A DNA stretch of 8,647 bases from Bryobacterales bacterium (GTDB taxonomy: Bacteria > Acidobacteriota > Terriglobia > Bryobacterales > Bryobacteraceae). Location: positions 23,341-31,987 of the forward strand of contig PKZC01000241.1 in the NCBI GenBank assembly GCA_003132905.1, read 5' to 3'. The notes under the pieces were generated by a model that saw only the letters and a list, made by a program, of their open reading frames with translations, was not told the DNA's origin and searched no databases. Both the position numbers and the translations under genes were made by a program. Position 1 is the stretch's first letter, and each line of letters opens with the position of its first letter. Positions 1 through 5,330 of the stretch are shown here, piece by piece.

Positions 1-1206
1 GTCGTTTGCCCGCAATGCATGACGGTTCTCGACGCGTCGACGCCCGAGGTGCAGATCCTTCAGAAGTTCGAGGCAAAGACGCGGACGCAGCCAACGATAC
101 CGCTTGGCACGCGCGGCAAAATCGGCGACACGCAATACGAAGTGATCGGCTTTCAAGTGCGCCAAGTATCCGACGGAGATGAGACGTATTCCTGGGACGA
201 ATACCTGCTCTTTAATCCCTACAAGGGTTACCGCTACTTCACCGAGTATAACGGCCACTGGAACTTCGTCCACGTGGAAAGCGCGCTTCCCGAGCCTAGC
301 CGGTCGGCGGGCAAGCTCGCGATGCGGTTCGGGGGCCAGACTTATCTGAGCTTCGACTCCATGACGGCGAACACCGTTTATGTTCTGGGAGAATTCCCCT
401 GGCGAATCCACGTGGGCGAATCGGCGGCGTGCCAGGATTTCGTAGCGCCGCCTGCCATGCTGTCTTCCGAATCCACGGACGGAGAAATCACCTGGTCGCG
501 CGCCGAGTACATGACGGGAGCGCAGGTCTGGCAGGCATTCAAGCTTCCCGGATCTCCGCCACCCGCGTACGGCATCTTTGCGAATCAGCCCTCGCCTTAC
601 GGAGGAAGCGTCGGCGCATCGTGGCGCACGTGGCTATGGTTAAACGTAGCGCTGGCGGCACTGTTTTTTCTGATCCTGATGATTTCTCCGGGACACGTCG
701 CCTTCAGCGATCATTACGCTTACTCGCAAGGTGTGAAAAGCGACAGCGCCTTCGTTACTCCTCCTTTTCAGCTGGATGGACGAAATTCGAATGTCGAGCT
801 TTCCATCCACACCGATCTCGACAATAACTGGGCCTATTTCAACTTTGCTTTGATCAACGATCAAACCGGGCAAACCTTCGACTTCGCCCGCGAAGTGAGT
901 TACTATCGTGACTCCGATGGCAGCGAAGGGAGCCGCAACAACAGCGTGATTGTTCCGTCCGTGCCGCCGGGCCAATATTATCTGCGCGTGGAGCCGGAGA
1001 TGGCGGCGGGGTCGCCCTATGTGCGCTACGAAATCGAGCTGCGGCGCAACGTGCCCAACTACGGCTTCTTCGGATTGGCGGCGCTGCTGCTGTTGATTCC
1101 ACCGGTTTGGACCACGTTTCGAAGAGGCAGTTTTGAAGCGGCCAGGTGGCGTGAGAGCGACTACGCGCCCTCCGCTTCCAGTTCCAGTTCCGGAGGTGAC
1201 GATTGA
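1..1206 (+). CDS. DUF4178 membrane protein with N-terminal zinc ribbon, 5' end cut by window
   Basis: The reading frame is open from base 1, so the protein is 5'-truncated; 401 codons are visible. The first codons give V-V-C-P-Q-C, which I read as the second CxxC knuckle of a zinc ribbon, as is usual at the N-terminus of DUF4178 proteins. The first ATG (base 19) is therefore probably internal. Counting from base 1, residues ~34-180 look like DUF4178 (W-D-E-Y-L-L-F-N, then an N-G-H-W motif). A membrane helix lies at ~211-229, a ~120-residue beta-rich segment at ~230-350, a second helix at ~354-372, and a Ser-rich acidic tail ends the protein. Positive charges flanking the helices suggest that the zinc ribbon, DUF4178 and tail are cytoplasmic and the middle segment is outside. 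Molecular function is unknown. It heads the visible part of a polyamine-linked operon and overlaps the next start codon. Family call is confident; role is inference. Confidence 0.85.
   Translation, partial: VVCPQCMTVLDASTPEVQILQKFEAKTRTQPTIPLGTRGKIGDTQYEVIGFQVRQVSDGDETYSWDEYLLFNPYKGYRYFTEYNGHWNFVHVESALPEPSRSAGKLAMRFGGQTYLSFDSMTANTVYVLGEFPWRIHVGESAACQDFVAPPAMLSSESTDGEITWSRAEYMTGAQVWQAFKLPGSPPPAYGIFANQPSPYGGSVGASWRTWLWLNVALAALFFLILMISPGHVAFSDHYAYSQGVKSDSAFVTPPFQLDGRNSNVELSIHTDLDNNWAYFNFALINDQTGQTFDFAREVSYYRDSDGSEGSRNNSVIVPSVPPGQYYLRVEPEMAAGSPYVRYEIELRRNVPNYGFFGLAALLLLIPPVWTTFRRGSFEAARWRESDYAPSASSSSSGGDD
1176..1193 (+). repeat. Triple 6-base tandem repeat coding the serine tail
   Basis: Three consecutive hexamers, TTCCAG, TTCCAG and TTCCGG, encode most of the serine run near the C-terminus of the DUF4178 protein. 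The last copy runs into the ribosome-binding site of the next gene. It is a short low-complexity coding repeat that could vary in length by slippage; no other role is evident. Confidence 0.55.
1192..1199 (+). promoter_or_regulatory. Strong Shine-Dalgarno that supports a TTG start
   Basis: GGAGGTGA lies just upstream of TTG at 1203, with GGAGG six bases before the start codon. It sits inside the last codons of the DUF4178 gene. The strength and spacing of this site are the main reason to accept the rare TTG start of the next gene, whose first two bases overlap the preceding TGA stop. Confidence 0.7.
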
Positions 1207-1388
1207 ATACACCCTTATTCGTGATTTACGGCGCGCTGCTGCTCGGTCTGACCGGCGTCGCCGAGTACCAGGGCTGGAGTTGGTCGCGCGTCAATCAGCA
1301 GAGGGTGCTGCCTAAGTCGATCCGCGATAACCCGGGCGCTTATCGGTCGTCCTACGGCGGTTATTCCCGATACATCGGAGGTAAGTGA
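1203..1388 (+). CDS. Small one-pass membrane protein with basic tail ending Gly-Gly-Lys (61 aa)
   Basis: A TTG start overlaps the TGA of the DUF4178 gene (TTGA), with a strong ribosome-binding site. Residues ~4-20 form one hydrophobic helix, followed by an aromatic patch (G-W-S-W) and a basic tail of ~34 residues with the segments S-I-R-D-N-P-G-A-Y-R and Y-S-R-Y-I-G-G-K. The tail has about seven Arg/Lys and very few acids, so the positive-inside rule puts it in the cytoplasm. I know no named domain for it. Its place between DUF4178 and DUF350, and the careful arrangement of overlapping signals, argue that it is a real gene. It could be a small subunit of the membrane complex or a peptide substrate modified by the aminopropyltransferase encoded two genes downstream; the latter is speculative. 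Confidence 0.75.
   Translation: MNTPLFVIYGALLLGLTGVAEYQGWSWSRVNQQRVLPKSIRDNPGAYRSSYGGYSRYIGGK
1377..1382 (+). promoter_or_regulatory. Shine-Dalgarno for the DUF350 gene, embedded in Gly-Gly codons
   Basis: GGAGGT lies seven bases before the ATG at 1390. The same six bases are the two glycine codons of the C-terminal Gly-Gly-Lys of the preceding 61-residue protein, so coding and ribosome-binding functions are superimposed. Confidence 0.65.
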
Positions 1389-1389
1389 A

Positions 1390-1593
1390 ATGGACACTCA
1401 TGCGCTCGCGAACGCGGTGGTTTACTCGATCCTTGGCATTCTGATCTTTGCTATTGCGTTCGTAATGATCGACAAGCTGACTCCGTATCATCTCTGGAAA
1501 GAGATCGTCGAAGACAAGAATCTAGCGCTGGCGGTGCTGATTGGCGCGCTGTCTATCGGCATGTGTATTATCATCGCCGCCGCGGTGCACTAG
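1390..1593 (+). CDS. DUF350 family two-helix membrane protein (67 aa)
   Basis: Two hydrophobic helices (~9-27 and ~44-65) flank a polar loop with D28, T31-P32, E38 and N44, the pattern of a single DUF350 unit. Larger relatives such as E. coli YjfL (about 130 residues) carry two such units, so this copy is half-size and probably oligomerises. DUF350 proteins have no firmly assigned activity; from memory they recur next to SpeE-like, DUF4178, PspA-related and potassium-channel genes in envelope-stress neighbourhoods. The start is fixed by ATG with GGAGGT seven bases upstream, one base after the previous TGA. It most likely forms part of a membrane assembly with the flanking gene products. Family assignment rests on the helix/loop pattern and on the neighbourhood. 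Confidence 0.8.
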   Translation: MDTHALANAVVYSILGILIFAIAFVMIDKLTPYHLWKEIVEDKNLALAVLIGALSIGMCIIIAAAVH

Positions 1594-1615
1594 CGGTACC
1601 TGTAACAAACCACAA

Positions 1616-3112
1616 GTGTCTATTGCACTCTTCCTCTCCGTTTTTCTGATTGCGGCTTGCGGTCTCATCTATGAGCTGATCGCCGGCACGCTTGCCAGTT
1701 ATTTACTGGGCGATACCGTTTTTCAATTCTCCACCATCATTGGCTGCTACCTGTTTGCGATGGGCATCGGCAGTTACCTGTCGCGATTCTTGCACCGCGG
1801 CTTGGTTGCGCGGTTTGTGTCCATCGAATTGATGGTCGGGGTGGTCGGCGGATTTTCTTCCTCGATTCTGTTCCTGGCCTTCGCTTACACCGAAGCTTTT
1901 CGATTCATCCTGTACGCGGTCGTAATTCTAGTCGGCACCTTGGTGGGCCTGGAAATCCCGCTGCTGATGCGCATCTTGAAGGAACGCTTTCAGTTTCGCG
2001 AGCTGGTTTCGCATGTCTTGACGTTCGACTACCTGGGTGCACTGGGCGCATCGCTGCTCTTCCCAATTTTGCTGGTTCCGAAACTCGGCTTGGTTCGATC
2101 AGCATTGGTTTTTGGGATATTCAACGTTCTGGTGGCGCTGTGGTCTACCTATTTGTTTCGAGAGCAGATCGGCCGCAGCCAAGTTCTGCGCGCGGGAGCC
2201 ATCGTAGTCTTGGCGCTCCTTGGAACCGGCATGGTCTTTGCCAACCGGATCTCTTCGGCGGCCGACAACAGCCTGTATGCCGATGAGGTGATCTTCAGCC
2301 GCAATACGCCGTATCAGCGCATCGTCCTCACGAAGTGGAAGGACGATTTACGCCTGTTCCTGAATTCGCATTTGCAGTTCAGCTCGCGTGATGAATACCG
2401 CTATCACGAAGCTCTTGTGCATCCAGGGCTCGCGGCACTCCCTGGCGCGCATCGCGTGTTGGTATTAGGCGGCGGGGATGGACTGGCCGTGCGCGAAATC
2501 TTGAAGTATCCATCCGTGCAAAGCGTAACGCTGGTGGATTTGGATCCGGAGATGACGCATCTTTTCTCCACACACCCCGTGATGTCGGCCCTCAATCTGC
2601 ATTCGCTTACCAACCCGCGCGTGCATGTGATCAATGCGGATGCGCTCCGCTGGCTGGACGCCAATACGGAGCAATACGATTTCATCGTCGCCGATTTTCC
2701 GGACCCCACCAGCTATGCGCTCGGAAAGCTATTCACGACGACGTTTTATCGATTGGCGGCGAAACATCTCGCGAGCGGCGGACTAATCGTGGTGCAAAGT
2801 ACATCGCCGTTGTTCGCGCGGCAATCGTATTGGTGCATTGTCGAATCGGTGAAGCAGGCTGGTCTCCGCGTCTACCCGTACCACGTGTATGTGCCATCCT
2901 TCGGCGAGTGGGGATACGTGATCGGCAGCTTCGCGCCTTATGAACCGCCCAAGGAATTGCCCGCCGGGCTGCGCTTCCTTTCCACTACGAATGTCGCCGA
3001 GCTTTTCATTTTCCCAGTGGACATGCAGCCTGTACCGGCTGAACCGAACCGGCTGAACGATCAAGTGCTGGTTCGTTATTACGAGCAGGAATGGAAGGAC
3101 GTCGCCCATTAG
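1616..3112 (+). CDS. speE: Membrane-anchored spermidine synthase (SpeE-type aminopropyltransferase)
   Basis: The family transfers an aminopropyl group from decarboxylated S-adenosylmethionine to an amine such as putrescine. The C-terminal ~280 residues carry the fold: D-E-Y-R-Y-H-E (~259-265), H-P-G-L (~269), the donor-binding L-G-G-G-D-G (~284-289), acidic V-D-L-D-P-E (~307-312), N-A-D-A (~340) and the catalytic-loop D-F-P-D-P (~360-364). The first ~210 residues contain about seven hydrophobic helices, as in the long membrane-linked SpeE subgroup (~500 residues); soluble SpeE is about 280-300. I chose GTG at 1616 (498 residues) because the only longer option, TTG at 1541, lies inside the DUF350 gene and adds an unlikely Cys-rich stretch; no clear ribosome-binding site supports either. 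The stop shares a base with the next GTG. The acceptor amine is unknown and need not be putrescine. Confidence 0.88.
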   Translation: MSIALFLSVFLIAACGLIYELIAGTLASYLLGDTVFQFSTIIGCYLFAMGIGSYLSRFLHRGLVARFVSIELMVGVVGGFSSSILFLAFAYTEAFRFILYAVVILVGTLVGLEIPLLMRILKERFQFRELVSHVLTFDYLGALGASLLFPILLVPKLGLVRSALVFGIFNVLVALWSTYLFREQIGRSQVLRAGAIVVLALLGTGMVFANRISSAADNSLYADEVIFSRNTPYQRIVLTKWKDDLRLFLNSHLQFSSRDEYRYHEALVHPGLAALPGAHRVLVLGGGDGLAVREILKYPSVQSVTLVDLDPEMTHLFSTHPVMSALNLHSLTNPRVHVINADALRWLDANTEQYDFIVADFPDPTSYALGKLFTTTFYRLAAKHLASGGLIVVQSTSPLFARQSYWCIVESVKQAGLRVYPYHVYVPSFGEWGYVIGSFAPYEPPKELPAGLRFLSTTNVAELFIFPVDMQPVPAEPNRLNDQVLVRYYEQEWKDVAH

Positions 3113-4614
3113 TGCTCTCACGACGCGAGTTTTTCGGCGCGCCTGCGTTAATCGGCTTGTGGCGCAAGACGGATCGCAAGATTAGCGGCGGATTTGTCAA
3201 CGATTCGTTTCCACTAGGGCACCGGCTGCGCGATCGAGCACCGTTTGGTGCGCCAGCACAGCAACTGCGGGTTCCTGTCGTAATCGTCGGCGGAGGCATG
3301 GCCGGGCTGAATGCCGCCTGGCATTTGGACAAGCGCGGCTTTCGCGATTTCGTGATTTTGGAAATGGAACAGCAGGCTGGCGGCAACTCGCGCTGGGGTG
3401 AAAACGAAATTTCGAAATTTCCGTGGGCGGCGCACTATGTGCCCGTCCCCGCTAAAGGTGAGTCGCTCGCGCGCGAACTGTTCGAGGAACTCGGTCTGTT
3501 CCGCGACGGTAAATGGGATGAACGCATGTTGTGCTTCGATCCGCAGGAGCGGCTGTTCATCAATGGCCATTGGCAGGAAGGCATCGAACCGGAAGATGGC
3601 GCGACACAACGGGATCGCGCGCAGTATCGCCGCTTTATGGAGAAGATCAGCGAGTTTCGCGCCACGGGCCAATTCACTGTTCCGATGGAAGGTGGCGCGA
3701 AGCCATCGCCGCTGGACCGGATGTCCATGGCCGATTGGCTGGCGCAGCAGGGTTTCGATTCTGTGCCTCTCCGCTGGTACATCAACTACGCCTGCCGCGA
3801 CGATTATGGCGCGATTTCGAAAGACACTTCAGCATGGGCCGGCGTCCAATATTTTGCGTCGCGCGAATCGGAAGAAAAGGGTCCGCTGACTTGGCCGGAA
3901 GGAAACGGCTGGATCGCGACGCGCCTCATCGAAAAGCTAAAGCGATATTTGCGAACCGGCGACGCGGTGTATCGCGTTGCGCGCAGTGGCAACACCATTC
4001 GCGTCCTCACCGAGAAGACCGAGTACATCGCGGATGCCGTTATCTGGGCGGCTCCGACGTTCCTCGCCTCGTACATCATCGAAGGTGCGCCGCGAGCCGT
4101 GGGATTTCAATATTCGCCCTGGCTTACCGCCAACTTGACGCTGGATCGCATCCCCGGCCAGAAGAATGACGAACCCGCGTGGGATAACGTGATTTACGAT
4201 TCGCCCACGCTTGGATATGTCAACGCGACGCACATGAATCTGGCGACGCACATCGATCGGACGGTGTGGACTTTCTATTGGTCGCTGGCCGAACATACGC
4301 CCAACGACGCGCGGCGCTTGCTGCTCGCGCAAGATTGGAACTATTGGAAAGAGGCCATCTTGAACGATCTGGCCCGCGCACATCCCGATATCCGGCAATG
4401 CGTGGCGCACATGGACATCATGCGCATTGGGCACGCCATGGCACGGCCTGCGCCGGGGTTCATTTTCTCCGAAGAGCGAACGCGATGGTTGAAACCTCTC
4501 GGCAACATTTTCTTCGCCAACTCAGACCTCAGCGGTTTTTCGATTTTTGAAGAAGCCCAATACCGCGGCGTGGAAGCAGCCAAACGAGCGCTGCACGCTG
4601 TGAGCCGGGGTTGA
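3112..4614 (+). CDS. FAD-dependent amine-oxidase-superfamily protein with Tat-like leader
   Basis: From GTG at 3112 (500 residues) the protein starts M-L-S-R-R-E-F-F, a twin-arginine motif followed by a short hydrophobic stretch; no cleavage site or lipobox cysteine is evident. The FAD-binding Rossmann motif is V-I-V-G-G-G-M-A-G-L (~57-66), with E84 at the end of the second strand for the ribose and G-G-N-S-R at ~90-94. The C-terminal N-I-F-F-A-N-S-D-L-S-G-F and following E-A-Q-Y-R-G-V-E-A-A fit the closing FAD segment of amine/protoporphyrinogen oxidase-like enzymes. ATG at 3091 would add seven residues and overlap speE by 22 bases; GTG at 3112 shares one base with the speE stop and leaves a better Tat leader. 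The substrate is unknown. Coupling to speE suggests oxidation of a polyamine or aminopropylated product, probably outside the cytoplasm; this is inference from context. Confidence 0.82.
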   Translation: MLSRREFFGAPALIGLWRKTDRKISGGFVNDSFPLGHRLRDRAPFGAPAQQLRVPVVIVGGGMAGLNAAWHLDKRGFRDFVILEMEQQAGGNSRWGENEISKFPWAAHYVPVPAKGESLARELFEELGLFRDGKWDERMLCFDPQERLFINGHWQEGIEPEDGATQRDRAQYRRFMEKISEFRATGQFTVPMEGGAKPSPLDRMSMADWLAQQGFDSVPLRWYINYACRDDYGAISKDTSAWAGVQYFASRESEEKGPLTWPEGNGWIATRLIEKLKRYLRTGDAVYRVARSGNTIRVLTEKTEYIADAVIWAAPTFLASYIIEGAPRAVGFQYSPWLTANLTLDRIPGQKNDEPAWDNVIYDSPTLGYVNATHMNLATHIDRTVWTFYWSLAEHTPNDARRLLLAQDWNYWKEAILNDLARAHPDIRQCVAHMDIMRIGHAMARPAPGFIFSEERTRWLKPLGNIFFANSDLSGFSIFEEAQYRGVEAAKRALHAVSRG

Positions 4615-4626
4615 ATCGGACTCAGC
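4597..4626. terminator. Weak hairpin spanning two convergent stop codons
   Basis: GAGCCG (4602-4607) can pair with CGG-a-CTC (4617-4623), extended by GCT (4597-4599) with AGC (4624-4626) across small bulges. The loop contains the plus-strand TGA and the stem the minus-strand stop. It could act as a two-way terminator between the polyamine operon and the antitoxin gene, but there is no T-run on either side, so support is weak. Confidence 0.22.
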
Positions 4627-4876
4627 GGCGCGGCATTTCATCGCCGGGCCGGGGCGGCTTTCCACCGCGGCGCTTCATGATTCGGTCGAACGTTTTGAAG
4701 TCGGCCCGAGCCTTGCGGTCTTGGAAAAAGTGCGCGGTTTCGAGCGCCGAGACTTTCTCCGCAACGGCAGTGGCGACGAATTGATTGATGCTGGTTCCCT
4801 CTTCTTTGCTGATCCGCTCGACAGCGTCCTTCAGCGAGCGCGGCAATCGCAATGGGTAAGTCTTGGTTTCACTCAT
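4622..4876 (-). CDS. Ribbon-helix-helix antitoxin (84 aa)
   Basis: The N-terminal half matches a ribbon-helix-helix DNA-binding fold: a short strand (Y-P-L-R-L-P, ~7-12), helix A (S-L-K-D-A-V-E-R-I-S) and, after G-T-S-I-N-Q, helix B reaching ~residue 44. The C-terminal ~40 residues are charged and basic, as expected for the segment that wraps the toxin. The family binds its own promoter as a dimer and neutralises the toxin. The ATG overlaps the toxin's TGA (ATGA), with GAGGA seven bases upstream, so it is translated together with the toxin. Being second in the operon is the reverse of most type II pairs. Partner recognition rests on this overlap; class is confident, specific antitoxin family is not. 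Confidence 0.85.
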   Translation of the reverse strand: MSETKTYPLRLPRSLKDAVERISKEEGTSINQFVATAVAEKVSALETAHFFQDRKARADFKTFDRIMKRRGGKPPRPGDEMPRR

Positions 4877-5295
4877 TGTCTCATCCTCATGATCACGTCG
4901 CGCGGCAATAGCAACTCGAGGCCGAAATGACCGGGCACGTCTCCAAAATCCTTGGCATTGAACGTCACAAGGGCATCGACCTCTCCGTTAATGGCCGCCT
5001 CTAGGACCATCTCGTCACAGGGATCACGCAACTGCGGCCGCCACAGAAAATGCATCGTGACCGGTTCGGCTAAACCAATGATCGTATCGACGAACACGTT
5101 CACCTCTTTTTCGCTCAGTTCGGCGGCGACCTGATGCTCGATCCGTTTACAAACCGCCTCGTATTCCAGAGCCAAGGCCACGCTGACCATAAGCGTAACG
5201 CGACCCCGTCGGGCGAGTCGAATGATCGCGGCGGACGCGCCCGAGGGGCTTCGCATCGCCGCCACGACCACATCCGTGTCAAGTATTAGCTTCAC
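4873..5295 (-). CDS. PIN-domain ribonuclease toxin (140 aa)
   Basis: The fold is a PIN nuclease of the 'putative toxin-antitoxin, PIN family' (COG1569-like) type. Acidic metal-binding residues stand at the expected places: D6/D8 in L-I-L-D-T-D-V, E44/E46 in the A-L-E-Y-E helix, D91 and D94 in R-D-P-C-D-E, and D116 in T-F-N-A-K-D-F. Such enzymes cut RNA with Mg2+ or Mn2+ and inhibit translation when unneutralised; the target is not predictable here. Length is typical. The start is GTG at 5295: an in-frame TGA seven codons upstream leaves no better choice, and the adjacent ATG at 5297 is immediately followed by a stop. There is no Shine-Dalgarno, so it may be nearly leaderless. All catalytic acids appear intact, so the toxin is probably active. 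Confidence 0.87.
   Translation of the reverse strand: MKLILDTDVVVAAMRSPSGASAAIIRLARRGRVTLMVSVALALEYEAVCKRIEHQVAAELSEKEVNVFVDTIIGLAEPVTMHFLWRPQLRDPCDEMVLEAAINGEVDALVTFNAKDFGDVPGHFGLELLLPRDVIMRMRQ
4884..4888 (-). promoter_or_regulatory. Shine-Dalgarno of the antitoxin inside the toxin gene
   Basis: GAGGA on the minus strand lies seven bases before the antitoxin ATG (4876-4874), within the last codons of the toxin. It contrasts with the toxin, which has no such site, and would favour antitoxin over toxin synthesis from one message. Confidence 0.5.
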
Positions 5296-5302
5296 ATCAC
5301 TG

Positions 5303-5317
5303 GTAATATCATATCAC
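5303..5317 (-). promoter_or_regulatory. Candidate operator and -10 box of the toxin-antitoxin operon
   Basis: On the minus strand the 15-base sequence GTGATAT-G-ATATTAC is an inverted repeat with six of seven pairs matching around a central G. It ends 7 bases before the toxin GTG and is clearly more AT-rich than its surroundings. TATGAT within it (5313-5308) resembles a -10 hexamer. Ribbon-helix-helix antitoxins bind short AT-rich palindromes of this kind over their own promoter. No good -35 hexamer is visible. Confidence 0.38.
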
Positions 5318-5330
5318 GCGCGATGTCGGA

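Noticed and set aside
20..22. TGA overlapping the ATG at 19 as the end of a separate upstream gene
   Set aside because: It would give only six residues in view, whereas the DUF4178 frame continues upstream through a meaningful C-P-Q-C motif.
640..1212. Long minus-strand open frame opposite the DUF4178 gene (about 190 codons)
   Set aside because: It lies wholly antisense to a gene with clear family motifs; its translation is rich in Arg/His/Gly with no recognisable domain, typical of a GC-rich shadow frame.
1595..1600. GGTACC palindrome between DUF350 and speE
   Set aside because: A six-base palindrome is expected by chance; no longer symmetry or neighbouring signal supports a regulatory site.
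1541..1615. TTG at 1541 as the start of the spermidine synthase
   Set aside because: It lies within the DUF350 gene and adds a Cys-rich, Ser/Pro-rich stretch that looks like an out-of-frame reading of DUF350; GTG at 1616 opens straight into the first membrane helix.
3398..4169. Plus-strand alternative frames of 160-210 codons inside the FAD oxidoreductase
   Set aside because: They overlap a gene with intact FAD motifs and read as Arg/Ser/Ala-rich low-information sequence.
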